A DNA stretch of 64,000 nt from Oscillatoria princeps RMCB-10 (GTDB taxonomy: Bacteria > Cyanobacteriota > Cyanobacteriia > Cyanobacteriales > Oscillatoriaceae). Every line of letters begins with the position of its first letter. Within the stretch, counting starts at the first letter, position 1. Made by a program: the position numbers and the translations under genes. Location: positions 1-64,000 of the forward strand of contig JAHHHT010000029.1 of NCBI GenBank assembly GCA_019359235.1, written 5' to 3'. The notes beneath the pieces are model-generated. The model was not told the origin of the DNA, did no database searches, and saw only the letters and a program-made list of their open reading frames with translations. Below, piece by piece: positions 39,952 through 49,031 of the stretch.

Positions 39952-41112
39952 CTACCGCAAGGAGCGAAACAGCACGCGACCGGGAAGCTCTTCTTGCCCA
40001 ATCCGGGCGTAAACCCGCAGGCACGCCAGAACTTCTCCTGGAATGCCACCGCTGTCGAGTTCCAAATCATCTCTTGACAAATTGCACACATCGGCATATA
40101 ATCCAGAAAGCTGGCGGAGACGCACGTCACAGCCGGCATTCAGCGCCCTCTCGGCGACATGCTTGAGTGTGCGCCGCGATTCCAGCTGCAGCTTACCCCA
40201 CCAAGAGTCGCGCTCAGCTGGCGGTAGGAATACTAAGGAGTGAATAGCCTCGTCGAGATCGAGCCGGTGACGCAGCGCCAGCACCGGCTCTCGAAGAGCC
40301 TCCGTCTCTCGGTAGCGCCGGAAGCACTCTGCCAGCGCCGCGATGTATTTAGACTGCTCTTCCGGTGAGTTCAAAGATTTGACGCCAAAGCGATAAACGC
40401 TCTTGAAAGCGTGGTGCAAAGACGGCTCCAGCTCGATGAATTTTAAACAAACCGACACAATACCGGCGAGAAAAGACAGTTCCCCCTCCAGTGCTCCCTT
40501 TGCAATTCGCGCATCGTTTGGTTCGCTTGCGGACAAGCAAAGCCCCCTAGCTCGGACAGAGCCGGTCAGCCCTGGGTAAAGAATTTCATCGCGGCTGAAA
40601 GGAACTTTGAGCGAGAAGCTAGTGTCTGGTTTCGCGCCGGCTTCCTGCGCTAGCGCGAGAGCGCGTTCCCGCCAAGACTTCGCCAAAGTTTCTGGAACGC
40701 GGAGCAACTTTCGCTGAATTTCCCCCCACAAATCAGAGTCGGTGCTGCTTTCAAGCTGGAAATCACCCAGATAGGAGCGCAGTTCCGGATCGGAAACGAA
40801 AGCATCGCGGAGGCGGTTCAGCAATCCCGAGCCAGCCGATTTTGCCTGCGGTGCCGGCTCGAAGATATTATCCCATCGGGAGTCATCCTTTTCGGGCAAA
40901 AGAATTTTCTCGCTTGGCTCTGTTTGTGGGGGTGCCGGTGCCAAAAGCCGCTCCAGTTCGCTCAGCAGATCGGCGCAGGCGCTCGCTCCTGGATCTGAGG
41001 CGGATTCTGCCAGGGCGACCTTTAAAGAAGCCTGCAGCCCGTGCAAGCCAAACCGCAGTGTGCGGGCTAAATCTGAGCTGTCTATTTCTAATAGCTTGCG
41101 CAGGTGCTGCAT
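39952..41112 (-). CDS. Uncharacterised 386-residue protein downstream of an Hsp70-like gene
   Basis: I do not recognise this protein. It is mostly helical and charged, with no signal peptide or membrane segment, so probably cytosolic. The N-terminal 80 residues (LLEIDSSDLARTLRFGLHGL and on) could be a small helical domain, followed by a Pro-rich linker (about 58-90), then a larger domain to the end. GGAGGATCTCTTC gives a clear ribosome-binding site before ATG 41112. It is the last of three same-strand genes after the dynamin-like GTPase and the Hsp70-like ATPase, suggesting it is their partner. Possible equivalents are the third components of Srf-like loci, which is only a guess. Confidence 0.8.
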   Translation of the reverse strand: MQHLRKLLEIDSSDLARTLRFGLHGLQASLKVALAESASDPGASACADLLSELERLLAPAPPQTEPSEKILLPEKDDSRWDNIFEPAPQAKSAGSGLLNRLRDAFVSDPELRSYLGDFQLESSTDSDLWGEIQRKLLRVPETLAKSWRERALALAQEAGAKPDTSFSLKVPFSRDEILYPGLTGSVRARGLCLSASEPNDARIAKGALEGELSFLAGIVSVCLKFIELEPSLHHAFKSVYRFGVKSLNSPEEQSKYIAALAECFRRYRETEALREPVLALRHRLDLDEAIHSLVFLPPAERDSWWGKLQLESRRTLKHVAERALNAGCDVRLRQLSGLYADVCNLSRDDLELDSGGIPGEVLACLRVYARIGQEELPGRVLFRSLR

Positions 41113-41154
41113 GAAGAGATCCTCCGGGTTTTAGTTTGGCTTGCCGTGGGCTTT

Positions 41155-41255
41155 ATATAGCGGTTATAAATGATTTGTGAGAGCGGGGCCAGAAACCCGG
41201 TTTCTTTGAGAAACCGGGTTTCTACCTTTTCACAACTCGAATATAAACGCTATAT
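41155..41255. repeat. MITE-like palindrome with ATATAGCGGTT termini and GAAACCCGGTTTC core
   Basis: Left end ATATAGCGGTTATAAATGAT and TTGTGA; right end TCACAACTCGAATATAAACG then CTATAT, complementary over most of about 27 bp. Two AGAAACCGGGTTTCT-type palindromes (41190-41205, 41209-41223) fill the centre. It lies in the gap between the Hsp70-like gene and the 386-residue protein gene. Confidence 0.8.
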
Positions 41256-41322
41256 TAAAATCGCTACAGTAGGGGCGGTCGTGCCGCACCGCCCCGACAG
41301 AGGGAGAAGCGGGGATTCTCAA

Positions 41323-44300
41323 TTAATGTTTGCCGCAAAACGGGTCGCGCTTTTCATCAATATCATTGGGTTGCAACTCCAGTTCAGCGCGAAAAACGCA
41401 TCCCTCTTGCTGTTTGAGGACTTCCGCCCTGTCCGATGTCCAGTAGGGCACCTCACCGGCGTGCAGCCGCAGAATGCCTCTGTCGTCGAGAGTGACGTGA
41501 TATTTGCAAATGTACTCCGTTTCACCCTCAGGCCGGCTCAATTGGCCAATTTCCGTCCAGGGGTCGGTTTTAGCCTTGCGGAAATAGAAAGCCTGCTTGC
41601 CAGTGCGGGGGAACTCAGGTAAGGGATCGCTGATTAAACCCTTTCCTTGCTGTTCGTCTTCATAGCGAAAATATTGGAGAGACTCGCTGCAGTCCTTGCC
41701 AGCTTCAAATACTAGATGCTCGGCATCAGTCTGGTGAGCGGTGGCGCTTTCTTGAACGTGGACAGCAATATCGCCGGCCAACTTGCTATCGACAATGACG
41801 GCTGGCGTTCCCAGCGCTTTTTTCACATCCAGGCTGGGTGCGCCTTGAGCCATGAAGTAATGGGGATTTCCCCGGCAAAGCAGCAGGCTGAAACGCAACT
41901 TGTGGTCAATCTCAAATTCGATTTTGATTTGGTCGCGAAACTCACCATCGTTCATTCCCAGTCGCTCCGCCAGCGCTTTGCCATTGAAGCTGCCCCAGAG
42001 CTGCGGGGTCATGTCTTTATAGTCTTGACGTTTGATGATACTGGATAGAGAAGCTCCCCGCCACGGACTGCGAACCTTGGCCACTGCATCGCGCGGGTCG
42101 AGCTGATACAGTTCTTGACCGGCATGAAAAATTGTCTCTCCCGCGCCAATCGTTTCCAGAATGAACGAGCAGGGCAGATAATAAAACAAGTTCTTGACAT
42201 CGATGTAGAGTTGGTTCGCCCCCTTACGCAGCATGGACTTGGACTCTTTTGGGTCAAAAATCAGCCGCCGCAGCTTCTCGGCGTAGCACGCGCCAGCCGA
42301 GGTGGCAAGCTTGCTAAATTCCAGGACAAAGGTAATCCGCTCTTCATTCCACACGAAATACTTCGACCTGCTGAATTCCTGGTAAATCTCCTCCTTTACC
42401 AGCGAGAGATTGCAGGTTTTCCCAGACATAATTAACCAATCGACTTTTTCTGTGGTATAATAATTGCTGCCGTCACCCGACTTGCCCAACCTGTTCTCCA
42501 TCAGTCCTTTGGCGATGCCGATCGCTTCCTTGACAGCAGGAGTAGCAGCCCGCTCAAATTGCTCCCTCTTTAGCTCCACGCGCAGACTATTAGGGTCATT
42601 GAGCGTAACTTTAATGTCGCTTTGTGCCAGCAGTTCAGAGATTTCCTGCTCGGAGAGGACAAAGGTAGTGTCTGAATGAGAGTTTTGGCCCAATTTGAGT
42701 TTGGCACTCTCAGCAAACTCCCAGAGCGTGTAAAAGGTTTGCAGGCGAGAGGGCGATTTTTCCCAGCGGGTGGGCAGCACTTTTTCCGCATCATCCAGGG
42801 CATCTTTCAAGGCGGGGTCGCTTTCCGGGTTGGGGTTTTCCTTGTCCACGCATTCCAAAAGCTTCCCTTTCTGGAATTTGCCCATTGCCAAGAAGCGCTC
42901 GCTCAAATTGCCGGTCAAATCCTCCAGCTTTTCGCTTTCCAGGCGACCTTCCGTGACTGCCGTCAGGAGACAGTCAGCTATGGCAGCTTTCAGCAGCAAA
43001 AATATCCGCAGCGTGATTAACTCGCCGCCCAACTGCAAGTGCCCAGAAGAGCCAAGCAGTTTTGGAGTCAGGACATAGTAGCGCCCCCCAAGACCTCGGT
43101 CTTCATTTTTCTCAAACGGGTCTATCTCTTCCAGCGTCAAACTCATCAAAGCGATATCAGTCGTTCCGCCACCGATATCCAAAACCATGACATTTTGCGA
43201 CCATTTGTCCCCCTCGCGGTGACAGCGGGTTTTGAAAGACTCGATACCGATATTCAAATCACCGCCAAACTCTCGCCACAGGAAGAAAATTGCCACAGAA
43301 ACCGCCTCATCGTAAGCGGTTTGCACGTCCGGGATGCCAAGGTTCTTGACAAGCTGCTCGACAGACCGGCGCACCATTGGTGGGGCGATAGTGGGATAAG
43401 TTACCACTGCAGTGCTGAACCGCCCCTCAGCGAACCGCCCCGGATTTCGCTTGCGGCAATCTTCAGTCAGCTGGATGAGATTAGCCCAGGCGGCTTGGAT
43501 CAGCTGGTTGACGTGAATGGTGTCCTCTTGCCCATTCAGAGTTACTTTGATGGAGCGCTCTTGCCCAAAGTAGCGTTTCGGCGAGTGGTGGAACTTTCCT
43601 CGAATCTCGTTTCCGGAACTGCTCGCACCCTGCGCGATGGCGTTAAATCTGTTCTGTTTGGCTCGCTCCCCCATCAGCACCCTCAAGGGATTTTCCAGAC
43701 TCAGGATTTCTAACTCGCTGGGAATTTCAATAGCGCGGCGGGAGCCGTCAAGCTCTACCGGGATCAGACTTTGCCACTCCAGGGGCGGGACGCGAAACGC
43801 TTCGTGGAAGATTTTATTCAGCCGAATTCTTGCGGCGCGGCGGAACAGCTCGCTGCGGCTGCCCAAACAGAGTTCCAGCTGGCGGATAGCTTCCAGCAAA
43901 TGGGAACTCGTCCCTTGAGAAAAAATATCGCCCAACCTGCTTGAATCTTCTATCTCCAGGTTTTTGCTAACTTCAGCCAGAAAGTTTTCCCACTCGCTAG
44001 CGCTCGCACTTGGTAAGGCAGCAGCCGGTGGCTCACTCACCCATTGCGCTAACCGCTGGCGCAACCTGAGTTCTTGCTCCTTTGGCAAGCTATCCGGCGG
44101 AGAAACCACTTTGGGGTCGAAAAGCGTCACCGTAGAATTCGAGGTGCCAAAATCGAGGGCGAACCAGCCAGGAAAGCTGATTGGAACTGATTGTGCGGGG
44201 TTCATTTGAGACTGGGGAGCGCTTGCATAAATGGGGGGATTTTGTTCCACCGGCGTCGCAACTGGCTGCGGTGAGGCTTCCGGCGTCAGCAAAAGGCAGG

Positions 44301-44673
44301 CAGCAGCGATAGTCTTGCGCACAGAGAGGAACGGATTGCCTTCGGCGTCGGAATCAAAATATTCCACAACCGCCTGCAACGTGCACTTAACATCCCCACC
44401 CAAAGGTTGATTGAGCCGGCACTCAGATTGCCTTAATCGCTGCGGGCTGTAAATTTTGATAGGTGTGGGAGAGCTGAATTCAGGATAAGCCGATTGAATC
44501 AGCGCCGCCAGCTCTGGCGGCGTTCCCCTCACAGAGCAGGTGATCCGCGAAATATGGGGCAAGTTGCCGCCTCCCCCAGGAGCCAGTTCGATTGCGGGAA
44601 GCAGCAAGGCATTATCGTCACTGTTGACGGTACGCAGTTGGAAACGAGGCACAAGCCGGATATCAACAGGCAT
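41323..44673 (-). CDS. Very large Hsp70/actin-fold ATPase (SrfB-like)
   Basis: 1116 residues, far longer than DnaK. Residues 1-165 form a separate N-terminal region ending in a Pro-rich linker. The nucleotide-binding fold then shows phosphate-1 loop FALDFGTSNSTVTLFD (about 171-186), phosphate-2 loop VMVLDIGGGTTDIAL (about 495-509), and an adenosine-type motif WLIMSGKTCNL (about 747-757). Long insertions separate these. The C-terminal 300 residues do not resemble the DnaK substrate-binding domain. The size, architecture and a dynamin-like neighbour recall SrfB of the SrfABC virulence-associated locus, but this is resemblance only. AGGAAATAAG precedes ATG 44673. Probably cytosolic. Confidence 0.85.
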   Translation of the reverse strand: MPVDIRLVPRFQLRTVNSDDNALLLPAIELAPGGGGNLPHISRITCSVRGTPPELAALIQSAYPEFSSPTPIKIYSPQRLRQSECRLNQPLGGDVKCTLQAVVEYFDSDAEGNPFLSVRKTIAAACLLLTPEASPQPVATPVEQNPPIYASAPQSQMNPAQSVPISFPGWFALDFGTSNSTVTLFDPKVVSPPDSLPKEQELRLRQRLAQWVSEPPAAALPSASASEWENFLAEVSKNLEIEDSSRLGDIFSQGTSSHLLEAIRQLELCLGSRSELFRRAARIRLNKIFHEAFRVPPLEWQSLIPVELDGSRRAIEIPSELEILSLENPLRVLMGERAKQNRFNAIAQGASSSGNEIRGKFHHSPKRYFGQERSIKVTLNGQEDTIHVNQLIQAAWANLIQLTEDCRKRNPGRFAEGRFSTAVVTYPTIAPPMVRRSVEQLVKNLGIPDVQTAYDEAVSVAIFFLWREFGGDLNIGIESFKTRCHREGDKWSQNVMVLDIGGGTTDIALMSLTLEEIDPFEKNEDRGLGGRYYVLTPKLLGSSGHLQLGGELITLRIFLLLKAAIADCLLTAVTEGRLESEKLEDLTGNLSERFLAMGKFQKGKLLECVDKENPNPESDPALKDALDDAEKVLPTRWEKSPSRLQTFYTLWEFAESAKLKLGQNSHSDTTFVLSEQEISELLAQSDIKVTLNDPNSLRVELKREQFERAATPAVKEAIGIAKGLMENRLGKSGDGSNYYTTEKVDWLIMSGKTCNLSLVKEEIYQEFSRSKYFVWNEERITFVLEFSKLATSAGACYAEKLRRLIFDPKESKSMLRKGANQLYIDVKNLFYYLPCSFILETIGAGETIFHAGQELYQLDPRDAVAKVRSPWRGASLSSIIKRQDYKDMTPQLWGSFNGKALAERLGMNDGEFRDQIKIEFEIDHKLRFSLLLCRGNPHYFMAQGAPSLDVKKALGTPAVIVDSKLAGDIAVHVQESATAHQTDAEHLVFEAGKDCSESLQYFRYEDEQQGKGLISDPLPEFPRTGKQAFYFRKAKTDPWTEIGQLSRPEGETEYICKYHVTLDDRGILRLHAGEVPYWTSDRAEVLKQQEGCVFRAELELQPNDIDEKRDPFCGKH

Positions 44674-44708
44674 CTTATTTCCTTTAAAGCAGGGGATAGG
44701 GTTCAGAC

Positions 44709-44832
44709 TGTAGCAGTTCTAAATGATTTGTGAAATCCTCTCTCTTTTCTTTCCTTGGCGTCTTTCCTTGGCGCTCTTGGCGTCTTGGCGGTTCAAAAAA
44801 ATTTTCACAAATCAACTCTAACCGCTATATAT
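44709..44832. repeat. MITE-like palindrome overlapping the 3' end of the dynamin-like gene
   Basis: Left end TGTAGCAGTTCTAAATGATT and TGTGAAA; right end TTTTCACAAATCAACTCTAA followed by CCGCTATA. The core holds TTGGCGCTCTTGGCGTCTTG and GCGGTT. The stop codon of the GTPase gene (plus bases 44825-44827) lies inside the right terminus. Confidence 0.8.
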
Positions 44833-47449
44833 CTGACTCAGAAATCGAGGCGATCTGCGACAGACTCTTTAACCAGCTGGGAGCAGAACCGCTGGCTTCT
44901 CCACCCTCTGCCGCGACAGTTCTCAGCAACGCTTCATTCTGTAAAAGCGCTTGCAGGTTATTAATAATTTCACTCAGCAATTCTCCCAGAGTGCTGTTAA
45001 GCTGCTGATTTCTCTCACTCACATACTGGACGAGGCGCAGTCTGGCGCTAGCAATCATCTCATTTTGCAGCCGCAGCACCAGCATCAGGTGGTTAAAAGG
45101 TCGCGGTTGGGTTTGGATTTGGCTGTCCCGTCCCCATTCAAAAATTTGGCCACTTCTGTGACTGTCGGCACGCGCTAGGGGAAATATCATTTCCGGGTTA
45201 ATCGTGGGCGGACTGCTCTCCTGAAGCTCGCATTTCTTGAAGATGCCATCCTGCCAGCTTTGAGGCTGTTTAGCACCTTGCAGGAGAATTTGCAAGGGGC
45301 GGATGTTGATGTTCGCCTCCCGGAGCTGCGCAAACAGCTGCTTCTGCTTTTCCGCCGGCAGAATTTCTTCCAGGTTGGTTCGCTCCTCTCGCACCTGGTG
45401 AGACAGTCCGCTCAGCAAGTCTGCGACTGCTTCTCGGACGCGCTCGCGGGCGAATCTTTCCAGCTCCTTGACGGTCTTTTCAAAAGGCGGGTAAAAATCG
45501 TCACTGGTGGTGGGAATGCCACTCTCCTCAGCCGCGTCCAGCTCGCCAAAAAATTCGTCTATGAGGCTAGCCGATTTTGGCAGTCTGATGATGCCATTTT
45601 CAGCATTTTGTAACAGCAAATGCCACTTGTTCCACTGAGACATCCGAAAGGTAAGCTCGTCCCTGATCACCTCGCTGACGGCAACCCCCTGGCGGTTTTG
45701 CAGGGGCTTTTTGCCTAAATTTTTTTGAAACTCCCTGTAGGTTTTCAGCAGGCTGTCGATGCTTTGGCGCAAGGTGTTAAACCCTGGGGTTTCTGCTGTC
45801 GGTATGCCTTGCTGGTGGATTTGCTCTACGAGATTTTTCAGGCTGTCCTGCTGCTGGCGCAAAGCGCCGGCGGCGCGACGAGTGTCTTCATACAGTTGCT
45901 TGAGCCCGTGCTCAGCGACGTGTTTCTGGAGCAATTCCCGCAATCTGCCAATACCGCCATCTTGCGCGAAATAACCCAGCTGTCGCCCCAGGGTGCTGCG
46001 CGAGTCAGATTCCAGCAGCCGTTCGCTCAATTTCCCCCACTTCTGGCGCAACCGTTTGGACTGATCCAGGAAACCGGGATAGTCCAGATTAGCCAAAAAC
46101 TCTGGGGAGCCGGCTCTCACCGCACCGGCACGTTTTGCTAAGTCCGCCAGCCCCAACAGCGGCGATAGCAAAACAATCCGGTCTTTTTGGTTTGTAAATG
46201 CTTGAGCGCCGGCTAGGGTTGTTTTCAAAACCCTCAGTTTTTCCAAAACGCTCTCTTCCGTCACCGGCTCTGTATCTAACTGAAAATAATCATCAAAATG
46301 ACTGTCCTCCCCAATCAATTCGTCAAGAAATTTTTCGCCCCCCTCATTTTGCAGGGGCAGTTCATCGAAGCGCCCCACGCCAACCAGGATGCGATCTTTT
46401 AAGTCCTGTCCGGGTTTGCGCTGCTGCATCATCGTGAAGATGCGATTAGCTCTATCCCCTCCCGGAGATTGGGCGCTGAGCAGGATCAAAATCGTCTGCA
46501 CTTCTTCTAATTCGCGCAGGGACAAGAACGTATCCCGCACTCCCGAATTCGCCGCCCCCAGTCCGGGAAAATCCAGCAAAACGAATTCATTGACGCCTTT
46601 GACTGGAGAGAGAGCCCAGATTTCCTTTGAGACTTTGACTTCCACCTCTATGCGGCGGATCAGGGGGAAGGTGTTCTTCAATAACCAAGCCGTCAGATCC
46701 TTGGGAGGATTTTGCAATCGCGGCGGTGCCGGTGGCAAACTGTTGAAGCTGAGATTTTGAATGTCGGTCGCCGCATCAGCGAGCTGAAGCCCCTCCCTTG
46801 CCGTGGCGGCATCTATTTCGTAGCTCTTGCCGGCGATAGCGGCTTCGTAAGCGTTATAGGTGCGAGCGAATAATACCAGCTCGCGGAGCAAATAGCGCAG
46901 TTCCAAGTTTTTGCTGCTGTTCCACGCTCCCTCGCAAAAGCTGAGCAAACCGTCCCAAACACCGGCATCTTGAGGGTTCAAACTTTTCAGCGCCGCCAGC
47001 TGCTGTGACGGAATTTGTGCTGCCACAGCGCGTTTTTCCGCTTCTTCTAGCATGAAGCGCAGACAGTCTTTAACGCCTTGCCGGTCGAGATACTCAACCT
47101 TAAATCCGTGCACTTGCGTCGTGTGGGAGCCGTCTTGCTGAGCGATGTGAATGGCGGTGACATTGCCGGTGGTGGGGTTAGCGCTGACTGGCAAGGCGTC
47201 CGCGTAGCCAATCAAGCTGCCCAGCAGCAAAGTTTTGCCGGCACTGAACTCTCCCATCACCCCGATTTTCACCGGTGAAGAAGCCTGTTCGACGGTTTTT
47301 TTGGCGGCATCCCGCAGGCGAGCCAGACAGTCATCGAGGCTAGCTGGAACCCAGTTTTCTTGCAAAGACGGGCGCTGGGGCACCGAATCCAGTTTCTGGA
47401 GTACCGACTCCCCATATTCTTTAAATTGTCGCAGTTTTTCTGGTTCCAT
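44825..47449 (-). CDS. Dynamin-family large GTPase (SrfC-like)
   Basis: 874 residues from ATG 47449. G1/P-loop GEFSAGKTL at 66-74; switch-1 type ANPTTGNVTAI at about 91-101; G3 LLDFPGLGAANSG near residue 295; G4-like VGVGRFDEL near residue 365. A long helical region (about 400-870) with coiled-coil character follows, as in bacterial dynamin-like proteins. No clear transmembrane helix, so membrane contact, if any, would be peripheral. The longer frame to 47611 would translate a GTGCGTTCCCC hairpin and is rejected. The last codons and the stop come from a MITE-like element, so the native C-terminus may have been altered. First gene of the three-gene run. Confidence 0.87.
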   Translation of the reverse strand: MEPEKLRQFKEYGESVLQKLDSVPQRPSLQENWVPASLDDCLARLRDAAKKTVEQASSPVKIGVMGEFSAGKTLLLGSLIGYADALPVSANPTTGNVTAIHIAQQDGSHTTQVHGFKVEYLDRQGVKDCLRFMLEEAEKRAVAAQIPSQQLAALKSLNPQDAGVWDGLLSFCEGAWNSSKNLELRYLLRELVLFARTYNAYEAAIAGKSYEIDAATAREGLQLADAATDIQNLSFNSLPPAPPRLQNPPKDLTAWLLKNTFPLIRRIEVEVKVSKEIWALSPVKGVNEFVLLDFPGLGAANSGVRDTFLSLRELEEVQTILILLSAQSPGGDRANRIFTMMQQRKPGQDLKDRILVGVGRFDELPLQNEGGEKFLDELIGEDSHFDDYFQLDTEPVTEESVLEKLRVLKTTLAGAQAFTNQKDRIVLLSPLLGLADLAKRAGAVRAGSPEFLANLDYPGFLDQSKRLRQKWGKLSERLLESDSRSTLGRQLGYFAQDGGIGRLRELLQKHVAEHGLKQLYEDTRRAAGALRQQQDSLKNLVEQIHQQGIPTAETPGFNTLRQSIDSLLKTYREFQKNLGKKPLQNRQGVAVSEVIRDELTFRMSQWNKWHLLLQNAENGIIRLPKSASLIDEFFGELDAAEESGIPTTSDDFYPPFEKTVKELERFARERVREAVADLLSGLSHQVREERTNLEEILPAEKQKQLFAQLREANINIRPLQILLQGAKQPQSWQDGIFKKCELQESSPPTINPEMIFPLARADSHRSGQIFEWGRDSQIQTQPRPFNHLMLVLRLQNEMIASARLRLVQYVSERNQQLNSTLGELLSEIINNLQALLQNEALLRTVAAEGGEASGSAPSWLKSLSQIASISESDI

Positions 47450-47559
47450 AGGGCTGTTTTCGCCTGACACAAACAGTATTTTACCTGAAAAATCTGGCGA
47501 GCAGAAGCTGGCGCGCCGCACCGGCTGTAAAGATTTATTACATTTATCGCCAGCAGAAG

Positions 47560-47686
47560 TAGGGTGCGTTCCCCCCCCAAGGGGGAACGCACCCAAACAG
47601 CCGGCTGGCATAGCGAAGATTGGTAGGGCGGGCTCACCCGACAGTTTTATTAAATGCCGAGCTTGGCGTGCCAGCCGGCTGCCGGT
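47560..47686. repeat. Hairpin and inverted repeat upstream of the dynamin-like gene
   Basis: A TAGGGTGCGTTCCCC / GGGGAACGCACCC hairpin at 47560-47595, directly followed by a second inverted repeat with arms CAGCCGGCTGGCA (47597-47609) and TGCCAGCCGGCTG (about 47672-47684) around 62 bp. Confidence 0.78.
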
Positions 47687-47780
47687 CTAACCCATTCAAG
47701 CCGCCTAATATAATGTCGTTGAACTGCCGCAATTCAGTTGCCAATGTCCAATGCGATGATGCCCAATGCCCTGCCCTTAC

Positions 47781-49031
47781 TTAGCTGAGAGACTCCAGAT
47801 AGTCCCGCACGCGGTTGCGGCGTTTCGGCTGGCGCAATTTTTGCAGAGCTTTAGCCTCAATTTGGCGCACCCGTTCCCGAGACAAATCCAGAGCGCGACC
47901 AATTTCTGACAGAGAGTAAGGGTGGCCATCACCCAAACCGAACCGCATTTGAATCACATCTCGCTCCCGACTGGTCAAATCAGCCAGCAGTTGATTCAAG
48001 TCCCGGTGTAACGCTTCGTGCATCAGCATGTCTTCCGGAGACAGATCCTCAGTTTCCAGCAAATCTCCCAGTTCCGTATCTTTCTCCTGACCCACCTTAC
48101 TTTCCAGAGACACAGCCCGGGGAACCCGCAACAAAACTTCTCGCACCTGACTGGGTGTCATATTTAGCTCGCCGGCAATATCATCCACAGTCGGAGTGCG
48201 ACCTTTTTCTTGGGAAATCTTGCGCTGGGCTTTTTTAATTTTATTGAGCTTTTCAGTAATGTGCACCGGCAGCCTAATCGTGCGGCTCTGGGTAGCAATC
48301 GCGCGGGTAATGCCCTGACGAATCCACCAGTAGGCATAGGTGCTAAACCGGTATCCCCGCGTCGGGTCAAACTTCTCCACCGCCCGCTCCAAGCCCAAAG
48401 TGCCCTCTTGGATCAGATCCAGCAGTTCCAATCCCCGATTTTGATACTTTTTCGCCACAGAAACCACCAGGCGGAGGTTAGCCTTAATCATGTGTTCCTT
48501 CGCCCGGATGCCTTCAGTTTGGACTAATTCCAGCTCCTCAACAGTCAGACCGGCGATTTCCGCCCACCGGCGCTTTCCAGCTGCCAAAATCGGCTTCAGT
48601 TCGGAAGCCAGAACCCTTGCTTCAGCCGCCCACCGCTCCAAAGAAGGGCGCAGCCCCAGCTGAGAAGCCAGCCTGTCCCCCGCCTCCATCAACTTGACAT
48701 AGCGCTGAATCAGTTCATCCTCCAGCGTGGCTGCACTATTTCGCAACTCCAACAGCCTTACGTAGCGCTGCACGTTTTGAGCTTCGGAGACTTCTTCATC
48801 GCGCCCCAGCAAGCGCACCCGACCAATCTCCTGGAGGTACAAGCGCACGAGGTCAGTGGTGCGGCGGCTGGCGGTTTGCCCGAAGCTGACAGGGTCTGCA
48901 TCCTCCATTTCCAGCTCAACCAACCCATCCTCGATTAGCTCAACATCGTCGGCGATGCCGTCTGGCTGAACGCCGGAGGCATTCAGTTGTTCGTCATAGT
49001 CTGTATCAGCGAAGAAGAAGGTTCCTGGCAT
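47781..49031 (-). CDS. sigC: RNA polymerase group 2 sigma factor, SigC type
   Basis: 416 residues. Region 1.2 begins TDLVRLYLQEIGRVRLLGRD; region 2 has KEHMIKANLRLVVSVAKKYQ, LLDLIQEGTLGLERAVEKFD and GYRFSTYAYWWIRQGITRAI; region 3 KLNKIKKAQRKI; region 4 SLSEIGRALDLSRERVRQIE. There is no long acidic region 1.1 of a primary sigma. The N-terminus MPGTFFFADTDYDEQL, from ATG 49031, resembles cyanobacterial SigC, which supports that start over 49061. Group 2 sigmas serve stationary-phase and stress transcription. The gene lies 331 bp upstream of the dynamin-like gene on the same strand. Confidence 0.92.
   Translation of the reverse strand: MPGTFFFADTDYDEQLNASGVQPDGIADDVELIEDGLVELEMEDADPVSFGQTASRRTTDLVRLYLQEIGRVRLLGRDEEVSEAQNVQRYVRLLELRNSAATLEDELIQRYVKLMEAGDRLASQLGLRPSLERWAAEARVLASELKPILAAGKRRWAEIAGLTVEELELVQTEGIRAKEHMIKANLRLVVSVAKKYQNRGLELLDLIQEGTLGLERAVEKFDPTRGYRFSTYAYWWIRQGITRAIATQSRTIRLPVHITEKLNKIKKAQRKISQEKGRTPTVDDIAGELNMTPSQVREVLLRVPRAVSLESKVGQEKDTELGDLLETEDLSPEDMLMHEALHRDLNQLLADLTSRERDVIQMRFGLGDGHPYSLSEIGRALDLSRERVRQIEAKALQKLRQPKRRNRVRDYLESLS

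Noticed and set aside
47450-47611. N-terminal extension of the dynamin-like GTPase
   Set aside because: It would translate a GTGCGTTCCCC hairpin; the internal ATG 47449 fits the protein better.
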